From Stenotrophomonas sp. ESTM1D_MKCIP4_1 (GTDB lineage Bacteria > Pseudomonadota > Gammaproteobacteria > Xanthomonadales > Xanthomonadaceae): 64,000 nt of DNA. Position numbers and translations under genes: made by a program. The stretch spans positions 1 to 64,000 of the forward strand of contig NZ_CP026004.1 in NCBI RefSeq assembly GCF_003086895.1, given 5' to 3'. Of the stretch, positions 20,763 through 29,630 are shown piece after piece (within the stretch, counting starts at the first letter, position 1; each line of letters begins with the position of its first letter). The notes under the pieces were generated by a model, which saw only the letters and a list, made by a program, of their open reading frames with translations, had not been told where the DNA came from and searched no databases.

Positions 20763-20930
20763 GGCGGTACTCGTTCTATTTGAGGGGGAGAAGAAGCGCG
20801 GGTCGCGAAGCTGCGGCCGGCGGCCGCAACCGTCCCATCGTAACAAAGCGTGCCACCGGCGCGGCGGCCATCGTCACGCTGCAGCCCGTACCATGGCGTG
20901 TTGTTTCCCCGCCGTGCGTGTAGCTGAACG

Positions 20931-23051
20931 ATGAACGAGCCCCTGGCGCCCCACCGCCTGCCCCTGCTGATCGCCCTGCTGCCGCTGCCGGCACTGGCGC
21001 AGACCGCCGCCCCCGCCCCGCAGCAGTTGCCGACCGTGGAGGTGCAGGCCGCGCGGGTGCAGGGCATCGACCCGTTTGCGCTGCCGGCCAGCCAGGACAC
21101 GGTGTGGGTGGGCGACGACCGCAGCGGACCCGGCGTGCAGGTGTCCGAGGCGCTGGCCGGGGTCCCCGGGGTGCTGGCACGTGACCGACAGAACTACGCG
21201 CAGGACACCCAGCTGTCGATCCGCGGCTTCGGCGCGCGCTCCACCTTCGGTGTGCGCGGCGTACGGGTGCTGATTGATGGCGTGCCCGCCACCATGCCCG
21301 ATGGCCAGGGGCAGCTGTCGCACGCCAGCCTGCTTGGCGCCGAGCGCATCGAGGTGCTGCGCGGCCCGTTCTCCGCCCTGTACGGCAACTCCTCCGGTGG
21401 CGTGCTGCAGGTGTGGAGCGCGCAGGGCCAGGCCGGCGATCCGTGGCGGCTGCGGGTCAATGCCGGGGCCGACAACACCCTCAGCGTCGGCGCGCAGCTG
21501 CGCGGGGCCGGCCCGGTGATCGACTACAACATCGCCGCCAACCACTTCCATACCGATGGCTGGCGCGACCACAGCGAGGCACGGCGTGAATCGCTCAATG
21601 CACGGCTCGGCGCTGAAGTCGGTGGCGGCCGCCTGGAGCTGCTGCTCAATGCCCTTGATGCGCCTGACGCGCAGGACCCGCTGGGCCTGACCCGTGCACA
21701 GGTGGCGGCCGATCCGCGCCAGGCGACGGCAGTGGCCACGCAGTACAACACGCGCAAGTCGGTCCGGCAGCAGCAGGCGGGACTGCGCTGGACGCGCGAA
21801 AGCGGTGCCCAGCGCTGGCAGCTGATGGGCTACACCGGGCAGCGCGCGGTGACCCAGTTCCTGCCGATTCCGCCGACGGCGCAGGCCAACCCGCTGCATG
21901 CCGGCGGGGTGATCGACCTCGACGGCGGCTACGGCGGCCTGGATGCACGTTGGGGCTGGAAGGGCGATCTGGCCGGCCGCCCGCTGGATGTGGTGGCCGG
22001 CATCAGCGCCGACCGCCAGCGCCAGCACCGCACCGGCTACGAGAACTTCGTCGGCAGTACGCTGGGCGTGCGCGGACGCCTGCGCCGCGACCAGATCGAC
22101 ACCGTGCAGAACGTCGACCAGTTCACCCAGGCCTGGTGGCAGTGGAGCCCGCGCTGGTCGCTGCTGGCCGGCGTCCGCCACAGCAGCGTGCGCTTCACCT
22201 CGGACGACCGCTACATCACCGGCAGCAACCCCGACGACAGTGGCCGCCGCCGCTACGAGGCGACCACGCCGGTCGCCGGGGTCAGCTTCGAGGCCACGCC
22301 GCAGTGGCGCCTGCATGCGGCGGTCGGGCGGGGGTTCGAGACGCCTACGTTCAACGAGCTGGGCTACCGCAATGACGGCCAGGCCGGCCTGGCGCTGGAT
22401 CTTTCGGCGGCCCGCAGCCGCAACATCGAGGTCGGAAGCAAGTGGCACGCGCAGAACGGAACCCAGCTCGATGTGAGCGTGTTCCGCGCCGTTACCGAAG
22501 ATGAGCTGGCCGTTGCCAGCAATACCAATGGCCGCAGCACCTACCGCAACATCGGCCGCACCCGCCGACAGGGCGTGGAACTGCAGTACCACCAGCCGCT
22601 GGCCGAGCAGTGGGAACTGCAGCTGGCCTGGACCTGGCTGCAGGCGCAGGTGCGTTCGCCCTACCTGACCTGCGGCGGCAGCGGTTGCCGCGTGCCTGAC
22701 ACCGTGGTGGCCGCCGGCAGCCGCCTGCCGGGCGTGCCACGGCAGCAGGCCTTCGCCCGCCTGCAGTGGTCGCCAGGCGACTGGCAGTGGGCGCTGGAGG
22801 CCAATGCCAGCAGCGACACGGTGGTGAACGATCTGGCCACCGAACGTGCCCCGGGCTACGCCGTCCTCAATCTGGAAGCCGGCCGCCGCTGGACCCTGCC
22901 CGGTGGCGACCTGCGCGCGTTCGCGCGGCTGGACAACCTGCTGGACCAGGCCTACATCGGTTCGGTGATCGTCAACGATGGCAACGGTCGCTTCTACGAA
23001 CCAGGCCCTGACCGCCGCGCCAGCGTGGGCGTGCAGTGGTCCTGGCGCTGA
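20931..23051 (+). CDS. TonB-dependent outer-membrane receptor
   Basis: Beta-barrel receptor of 706 residues with a signal peptide (about 1-24), TonB box region and plug domain (about 30-170; VSEALAGVPGVLARD and LSIRGFGARSTFGVRGVRVLIDG), then a 22-strand barrel. It resembles iron(III)-complex receptors such as the FecA/YncD group, but the ligand is unknown. The C-terminus VGVQWSWR ends in Arg rather than the usual aromatic residue for barrel insertion, though Trp is next to last. A second receptor gene follows in the same direction. Confidence 0.88.
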   Translation: MNEPLAPHRLPLLIALLPLPALAQTAAPAPQQLPTVEVQAARVQGIDPFALPASQDTVWVGDDRSGPGVQVSEALAGVPGVLARDRQNYAQDTQLSIRGFGARSTFGVRGVRVLIDGVPATMPDGQGQLSHASLLGAERIEVLRGPFSALYGNSSGGVLQVWSAQGQAGDPWRLRVNAGADNTLSVGAQLRGAGPVIDYNIAANHFHTDGWRDHSEARRESLNARLGAEVGGGRLELLLNALDAPDAQDPLGLTRAQVAADPRQATAVATQYNTRKSVRQQQAGLRWTRESGAQRWQLMGYTGQRAVTQFLPIPPTAQANPLHAGGVIDLDGGYGGLDARWGWKGDLAGRPLDVVAGISADRQRQHRTGYENFVGSTLGVRGRLRRDQIDTVQNVDQFTQAWWQWSPRWSLLAGVRHSSVRFTSDDRYITGSNPDDSGRRRYEATTPVAGVSFEATPQWRLHAAVGRGFETPTFNELGYRNDGQAGLALDLSAARSRNIEVGSKWHAQNGTQLDVSVFRAVTEDELAVASNTNGRSTYRNIGRTRRQGVELQYHQPLAEQWELQLAWTWLQAQVRSPYLTCGGSGCRVPDTVVAAGSRLPGVPRQQAFARLQWSPGDWQWALEANASSDTVVNDLATERAPGYAVLNLEAGRRWTLPGGDLRAFARLDNLLDQAYIGSVIVNDGNGRFYEPGPDRRASVGVQWSWR

Positions 23052-23127
23052 CCGGTTACGACGCGCGGCGTTACATACGCTTACATCTTCACGAACCGGT
23101 AACGCAGCGGGCGTCGCTATCATGACG

Positions 23128-23150
23128 CAAATGGGAATCGATCCCATTTG
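23128..23150. promoter_or_regulatory. Fur-box-like palindrome upstream of the siderophore receptor
   Basis: A perfect 23-base palindrome with arms CAAATGGGA and TCCCATTTG around ATCGA, 24 bases before the start codon. It resembles Fur boxes (consensus GATAATGATAATCATTATC; xanthomonad boxes often keep AATG.GAATC). Iron-dependent repression of the following gene is inferred. Confidence 0.65.
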
Positions 23151-23173
23151 AATCTCCGATAAGGACTCCCCCT

Positions 23174-25462
23174 GTGACTGCCGATGCCCTCACCCGCGCG
23201 GGCCTGCCGCGCGCTGCCCTGCCGTGTCCGCGTGCCATCGCGCTCGCCATTGCCCTGGCCCTGCCGCTGGCCGCCCAGGCCGATGCCAACCCCACCACAC
23301 TGGATGGACTGGAAGTGACCGCGCGTCGCCAGTCGCAGGCTGACAGCTACACCCTGCCGGTCAGCAAGGCCGCCATCGGCCTGGACCTCAGCCTGCGGCA
23401 GACCCCGCAGTCGGTGACCACGGTGACCCGCCAGCAGATGGACGATCTGCAGATCGAATCGATCGACGACGTGCTGACCAGCACCACCGGCATCACCACC
23501 TATTCGCTGGACAACGCCGGCCGCACCACCTTCCGTGCGCGCGGTTTCGACATCGGCAACTTCAAGGTCGACGGCATGCTGGTCAACGGTGCCAGCAGCT
23601 TCAGCGGTGGCGGTGCCGCGCTGAACATGGACCTGTACGACCATGTGCAGGTGGTACGCGGTGCCAATGGCCTGCTCGGCGGCACCGGCGACCCCTCGGC
23701 CACGGTGTACCTCGAACGCAAGCGGCCGACCCGTGAGTTCGGTGGCGCCGCCGCGCTCACCCTTGGCAGCCATGACAAGCGCCGCCTGATGGGCGACGTG
23801 AATGTTCCGCTGACCGCCGATGGCCGCGTGCGCAGCCGCTTCGTGGTCAGTGCCGAGGACTCCGATACCTTCCGCCAGCGCGAGGACCTGCAGCGCCTGG
23901 GCGGCCTGGCCAGCTTCGAGGCCGATCTGGGTGACGCGACCGTGGTCAACCTGGGCGTGCAGTACGAACGCACCCGCAACGGGGGCGGCTCGTGGGGCAG
24001 CAACGTGCCGATCTGGTGGGCCGACGGCACCCGCACGAACCTGTCGCGCAGCACCAATCCGGCTGCCGACTGGAGCGTGGCCAAGCGTGACAACACCACG
24101 GTGTTCGGCAGTGTGGAACAGGGCCTGGGCGCGGACTGGACGCTTCGCGTGGCGTTCGCCCACGACAGTGGCGAGAGTTACACCAACTACGGTGTGGCCA
24201 AGGTCAACAACGCCGCCCGTGGCCAGGGCTTTGCCGGCTTCTGGAACCCCGATGGCAGCGGTGCCTTCCTCAACGCCATCCACAGCGAATCGGAAACCCG
24301 CCGCGACAACCTGGACATCAGCGTGAGTGGACCGCTGCAGCTGTTCGGCCGCGAGCACCAGCTGATGGCCGGCTTCAATGGCTACCGCAGCGAGATCACC
24401 GACTACACGTTCAGCGCCGCGCTGGGCAACTGCACCATCGCCGGCGTGGCCCCGTGGAGCGGCTGCCAGTACCGCGCGGTCGGCCTGCCGATCGATGACT
24501 GGCGGACCTGGGACGGCAGCTACGCGCCGTTCGAGACGTTCCGTACCCCGGCCCGCAGCAAGACCATCACCCAGAACCTGGGCGGTTACCTGGCCGGTCG
24601 TTTCAGTCTGGCCGAGCCGTTGTCGCTGGTGCTGGGCACCCGCGTGAGCAACTACAAGACCTATACCCAGACCTACACCCAGGCCAATGTGCGTACCCGT
24701 GGCGCGGCCAGCGGCGAACAGCAGGTGGTGACGCCGTATGCCGGCCTGGTGTGGGATTTCGCCAGCAACTACTCGGCCTATGTGAGCTACACCGATGTGT
24801 TCAGCCCGCAGGGCAATGTGCGTGATGCCAACGACACCCTGCTCGACCCGGTGACCGGCAAGAGCTACGAGGCCGGCATCAAGGGCGAATGGGCCGGTGG
24901 CGCACTGAATGCGGCGTTGGCCGTGTTCCGCAACGAACAGAACAACGTGGCCGAGAGCACCGGTGAAGTGCACCCGGATACCGGCTTCACCATCTACCGG
25001 GCGGTGGACGGTGTGAAGTCGAAGGGCGCCGACCTGGAGCTGTCCGGGCGCCTGGCCGAAGGCTGGAACGTGTATGCCGGCTACACCTGGCTGCAGGTGG
25101 ACGGCCTGTCCTACCAGCAGGATCCGCGGCACCTGCTGCGCTTGAACACCGCGTGGACGCTGCCCGGTGCGCTGTCGAAGCTGACCGTGGGTGGTGGCCT
25201 GTCGATGCAGAGCGGCACGGTGATGTCGACCAACCCGGGGCGGCCGCTGGGCGGCGGCAGGTACGACGCCAGCAACCTGCCGATGGGTGGTTACACCCTG
25301 GTCAACCTGATGGCGCGCTACGCCCTGACCGACACCGTGCAGCTGGCGGTGAACGTGAACAACCTGACCGACAAGCTGTACTACAACCAGTACGGCTTCT
25401 ACGACGGGCTGATCTTCGGCGAGCCGCGCACCACGACCTTCAGCATCCGCGCACGCTTCTGA
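23174..25462 (+). CDS. TonB-dependent siderophore receptor
   Basis: 762 residues. The GTG at 23174 has AAGGAC upstream and begins a long signal peptide ending near AAQA-DAN (about residue 35). The plug shows the siderophore receptor pattern PQSVTTVTRQQMDD, GITTYSLDNAGRTTFRARGFD and VQVVRGANGLLGGTGDPSATV, as in FhuE/FpvA-type receptors, and the barrel ends in Phe (SIRARF). It imports a ferric siderophore, ligand unknown. A Fur-like palindrome precedes it and a two-component system follows 64 bases later. Confidence 0.93.
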   Translation: MTADALTRAGLPRAALPCPRAIALAIALALPLAAQADANPTTLDGLEVTARRQSQADSYTLPVSKAAIGLDLSLRQTPQSVTTVTRQQMDDLQIESIDDVLTSTTGITTYSLDNAGRTTFRARGFDIGNFKVDGMLVNGASSFSGGGAALNMDLYDHVQVVRGANGLLGGTGDPSATVYLERKRPTREFGGAAALTLGSHDKRRLMGDVNVPLTADGRVRSRFVVSAEDSDTFRQREDLQRLGGLASFEADLGDATVVNLGVQYERTRNGGGSWGSNVPIWWADGTRTNLSRSTNPAADWSVAKRDNTTVFGSVEQGLGADWTLRVAFAHDSGESYTNYGVAKVNNAARGQGFAGFWNPDGSGAFLNAIHSESETRRDNLDISVSGPLQLFGREHQLMAGFNGYRSEITDYTFSAALGNCTIAGVAPWSGCQYRAVGLPIDDWRTWDGSYAPFETFRTPARSKTITQNLGGYLAGRFSLAEPLSLVLGTRVSNYKTYTQTYTQANVRTRGAASGEQQVVTPYAGLVWDFASNYSAYVSYTDVFSPQGNVRDANDTLLDPVTGKSYEAGIKGEWAGGALNAALAVFRNEQNNVAESTGEVHPDTGFTIYRAVDGVKSKGADLELSGRLAEGWNVYAGYTWLQVDGLSYQQDPRHLLRLNTAWTLPGALSKLTVGGGLSMQSGTVMSTNPGRPLGGGRYDASNLPMGGYTLVNLMARYALTDTVQLAVNVNNLTDKLYYNQYGFYDGLIFGEPRTTTFSIRARF

Positions 25463-25526
25463 CCGTCGCTGCGTGGCACCGGCCTGCGCTCCTGCAGGCC
25501 GGTGCCGCATCTGGGAAGATGCCGCC

Positions 25527-26258
25527 ATGGCAGAACCACGTACCCCCGACGCACGCATCCTGGTGGTCGATGATGATCCGGAGATCGGCACCCTGCTGGC
25601 CCAGTACCTGGGGCAGCACGGCCTGCAGACCGTCGTTGCCGGCGACGGCGACGGCATGCGCGCCGCCCTGGCGGCACAGACCTTCGATGCGGTGGTGCTG
25701 GACCTGATGCTGCCCGGTGAGGATGGGCTGGCGCTGTGCCAGCAGCTGCGCGCACAGACCGCCCTGCCGGTGATCATGCTGACCGCACGTGGCCGCCCGG
25801 CCGACCGCATCCTCGGTCTGGAACGCGGCGCCGATGACTACATGGCCAAGCCGTTCGACCCGCGTGAACTGCTGCTCCGGCTGCGCGCGGTACTGCGGCG
25901 GCAGGCGCCCGTACCGCCACCAGCGGCCGCGGACGTATCGCGGCTGCGCTTCTCCGGCTGGACCCTGGACCCGCGCACCCACCTGCTGCAGGCCGACGAT
26001 GGCCGCCAGCACGTGCTGGGCGAGACGGATTTCAATGCGCTGCAGCTGTTCCTGCGGCATCCCGACGAAGTGCTCGAGCGCGATTTCCTGGTGGAGCAGG
26101 TGTACGGCCGAGACCGCATGCCGAGCGACCGCAGCATCGACATGTGCATCAGCCGGTTGCGGCAGATGCTCGAGCAGGACAGCCGGGCGCCGCTGCTGAT
26201 CCGTACCGTGCGCAACCGGGGCTACTGCCTGGCCGGCCCGGTGCAGGCGGATGACTGA
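25527..26258 (+). CDS. Response regulator, OmpR family
   Basis: 243 residues: receiver domain with phosphoacceptor D59 (VVLDLMLPG) and acidic pocket DDD near the N-terminus, then a winged-helix DNA-binding domain (about 140-240; RDFLVEQVYGRDRMPSDRSI, RTVRNRGYCL). The ATG at 25527 is preceded by GGGAAGAT and gives the normal receiver start. It overlaps the histidine kinase gene by 8 bases, so the two are made together. Target genes are unknown; the adjacent siderophore receptor is one candidate. Confidence 0.93.
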   Translation: MAEPRTPDARILVVDDDPEIGTLLAQYLGQHGLQTVVAGDGDGMRAALAAQTFDAVVLDLMLPGEDGLALCQQLRAQTALPVIMLTARGRPADRILGLERGADDYMAKPFDPRELLLRLRAVLRRQAPVPPPAAADVSRLRFSGWTLDPRTHLLQADDGRQHVLGETDFNALQLFLRHPDEVLERDFLVEQVYGRDRMPSDRSIDMCISRLRQMLEQDSRAPLLIRTVRNRGYCLAGPVQADD

Positions 26259-27645
26259 AACCCGCCTGGGGTGGCCGCGCACGTTGTATGGGCGGCTGGT
26301 ACTGGTGCTGGTGGCGGGCATGCTGCTGGCGCAGCTGTTGACCGGCACGGTCTGGCATGACGCCCGTTACGAGCGGGTGGCCGAGATTCCCGCGCGGCTG
26401 GCTGCCGCGCATGTGGCGCAGACCCTGCGCCTGCTCGAGGTACCCGCCTCACCCCTGGCCGGTGCCGACCCTGCACTGCTGTCGACCGCAGACCTTCGCG
26501 TGCAGGCAGTGGACAATGGTGGCCACGTCCCGCTGAGCGCGCGCGACCGCGCGGTGGAGCAACTGCTGCGGACGTCGCTGGAAGGCGAACTGGGCAGCCC
26601 CCGCGAACTGCACCTGCAGCACCTGCGTCTGTACGATCCGGAGGGGCGCGAAGATGACAACGTGCTCTCGGCGCGCCATGTCGCCGGCCAGTTCCAGCTG
26701 CGCGTGCGCAGCGCGCAGGGGTACTGGCTGCAGTTCGACGTGCGCGAAGGCCAGGCCGGGCTGAAGCTGGAGCCGGCGCACGCACTGAGTGACTATCTGC
26801 TGCGTATCTATGGCCTGCGCACCCTGCTGATCGTCCTGTTGGCCCTGCTGGTGGTGCGCTGGCTGACCCGGCCGCTGACCCGGCTGGGGGCCGCTGCACA
26901 GGCGCTGGGTCGCAACCTGCACGCGCCGCCCCTGCCGCTGGAAGGCCCGCGCGAGGTGCGTCAGGCCGCGCAGGCGTTCAACCAGATGCAGCAGCAGCTG
27001 CAGCAGGCCGCTCGGGGGCGCGAGGAGCTGCTGGCGGCGGTCTCGCATGACCTGCGATCGCCGTTGACCCGGCTGCGCCTGCGTACCGAGCTGCTGGCCG
27101 ATGAAGCCGCACGCACGCGTTGGCGGGCAGATCTGGACGACATGCAGGAGCTGGTCGACTCCATCCTTGATTACAGCAGCGCCACCCAGTTGCGTGGCGA
27201 CCGCGAGCCGATCGACATCGGCGCCCTGCTGCGCACCGTGGCCGAGGACGCGCGCGAGGCAGGCCACGCCGTGCAGGTCCAGGTGGGCCGGATGGATGTG
27301 CCCTACGCCGGCTTCCCTCGCAGCCTGAAACGCGCGCTGGCCAACCTGCTGGACAACGCTGGGCGCTATGGCGGCGGCGCACAGGTCGAGGCGTGGGGGG
27401 ATGCGCAGGCCATCCACATCACGATCGCCGACCAGGGGCCGGGCATACCGGCCGACCAGCGGGAGCGGATGCTGCAGCCCTTCCAGCGGCTGGAAGCTTC
27501 ACGCAGTGCCCGCCATGGCGGCACCGGCCTGGGCCTGAGCATCGCCGTGGCGGTGGTGCAGGCCCATGGGGGACAGCTGGCGCTGGAAGATGGCGCCGAC
27601 GGCGTCGGCCTGCGCGTGCGCATCACCCTGCCGCGCAGCCGGTAG
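26251..27645 (+). CDS. Sensor histidine kinase, EnvZ-like
   Basis: 464-residue inner-membrane kinase for the preceding regulator. N-terminal membrane helix (about 12-32), periplasmic sensor of about 150 residues without a known fold, second helix (about 185-205), HAMP, then the dimerisation helix with H266 in AVSHDLRSPLTRLR, N-box LANLLDNAGRYGGG, and G-boxes DQGPGIP and GGTGLGLSIA. The TAG stop is part of the GTAG head of a SMAG repeat. Confidence 0.93.
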   Translation: MTETRLGWPRTLYGRLVLVLVAGMLLAQLLTGTVWHDARYERVAEIPARLAAAHVAQTLRLLEVPASPLAGADPALLSTADLRVQAVDNGGHVPLSARDRAVEQLLRTSLEGELGSPRELHLQHLRLYDPEGREDDNVLSARHVAGQFQLRVRSAQGYWLQFDVREGQAGLKLEPAHALSDYLLRIYGLRTLLIVLLALLVVRWLTRPLTRLGAAAQALGRNLHAPPLPLEGPREVRQAAQAFNQMQQQLQQAARGREELLAAVSHDLRSPLTRLRLRTELLADEAARTRWRADLDDMQELVDSILDYSSATQLRGDREPIDIGALLRTVAEDAREAGHAVQVQVGRMDVPYAGFPRSLKRALANLLDNAGRYGGGAQVEAWGDAQAIHITIADQGPGIPADQRERMLQPFQRLEASRSARHGGTGLGLSIAVAVVQAHGGQLALEDGADGVGLRVRITLPRSR

Positions 27646-27714
27646 TGCCGGCCGCTGGCCGGCAACACATCATCCGCCCGCATTGCGCGTTTGCCGGCCA
27701 GCGGCCGGCGCTAC
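27642..27714. repeat. SMAG (GTAG) element pair
   Basis: GTAGTGCCGGCCGCTGGCCG starts at 27642, and the inverted copy ends in CTAC at 27711-27714. The TAG of the head is the stop codon of the kinase gene. The core differs from the TCGAGC type, as expected for SMAG subfamilies. Confidence 0.8.
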
Positions 27715-27727
27715 CGTCAAGGGATGT

Positions 27728-28598
<871 letters not shown>

Positions 28599-28697
28599 CA
28601 CCGTCGCCGCGCGCCACCCGGCCTGCACGGGGTCGACACAGCCGTTTCACGGTGGTCGTCAGAAGCTGGCGGCCCCGTTGCAACTCAGGTGCGCGCC

Positions 28698-29627
28698 ATG
28701 GCCCGCCCGATCTGGACCGGCACTCTCTCCTTCGGTCTGCTGAATGTGCCGGTGTCGCTGATGTCCGGCGAACGCAAGGTCGACCTGCAGTTCCGCATGC
28801 TTGATTCGCGCGACCGCAAGCCGATCCGCTTCGAGCGGGTCAATGCGGATACTGGCGAGGAAGTGCCATGGAAGGACATCGTCAAAGCCTACGAGTACGA
28901 CAAAGGCAGCTACGTCGTGCTGGAAGAGGGCGATATCCGCTCGGCCGCACCGGAAAGCCATGAAACGGTGGAGGTGGAAACCTTCGTTGATGCCACCCAG
29001 ATAGATCCGCGCTTCTACGAGAAGCCGTATCTCCTGCTGCCCGGCAAGAAGGCCGAGAAGGGCTACGTGCTGCTGCGCGAGACCCTGCGCGGCACCGGCA
29101 AGGCCGGCATCGCGCGGGTGGTGGTGCGCACCCGTGAGTACCTATGCGCGGTGATGCCGCAGGGGCATGCACTGGTGCTGATGATCCTGCGCTACCCGCA
29201 GGAACTGGTCGATCCGGAGGACTACAAGCTGCCCACCGGCAGCCTGGCCGACTACCGCATCACGGCGAAGGAATCGGCGATGGCCGGGCAGCTGATCGAA
29301 TCGATGGCGGCCGACTGGGACCCATCGCAATACCACGACGAATTCCGCGAGCGCCTGCAGCAGGTGTTGAACAAGCGCATCAAGTCCAAGGGCGGTACCA
29401 CCCAGGTGGAAGAGGAACCGGTGCCGCACGAGGATGCCACCACCAATGTGGTGGACTTCATGGCCCTGCTGCAGAAGAGCCTGGACGCCAACACGCGTAC
29501 GCCGGCGAAGAAGACCGCCGCACGCAAGGCACCGGCGAAGAAGGCAGCAAAGAAGGCCGCGAAGAAGACTGCCAGCAAGGCGGGCAAGGCGACGAAGAAG
29601 GCTGCGCCGCGACGCAAGGCAGGTTGA
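28698..29627 (+). CDS. ku: Non-homologous end-joining protein Ku
   Basis: Homodimeric ring that binds double-strand DNA ends and recruits LigD. 309 residues from the ATG at 28698 (MARPIWTGTLSFGLLNVPV, the typical start). The Ku core spans about 1-250. The tail (about 265-309) is a lysine/alanine-rich extension of the type that contacts DNA in other bacterial Ku proteins. The stop is 3 bases before the ligD start, so the pair is cotranscribed. Confidence 0.97.
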   Translation: MARPIWTGTLSFGLLNVPVSLMSGERKVDLQFRMLDSRDRKPIRFERVNADTGEEVPWKDIVKAYEYDKGSYVVLEEGDIRSAAPESHETVEVETFVDATQIDPRFYEKPYLLLPGKKAEKGYVLLRETLRGTGKAGIARVVVRTREYLCAVMPQGHALVLMILRYPQELVDPEDYKLPTGSLADYRITAKESAMAGQLIESMAADWDPSQYHDEFRERLQQVLNKRIKSKGGTTQVEEEPVPHEDATTNVVDFMALLQKSLDANTRTPAKKTAARKAPAKKAAKKAAKKTASKAGKATKKAAPRRKAG

Positions 29628-29630
29628 GCC

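Noticed and set aside
18222-20783. 853-codon plus-strand open frame over fbp and the aminotransferase
   Set aside because: It is antisense to two conserved enzymes and runs across their terminator and a large inverted repeat.
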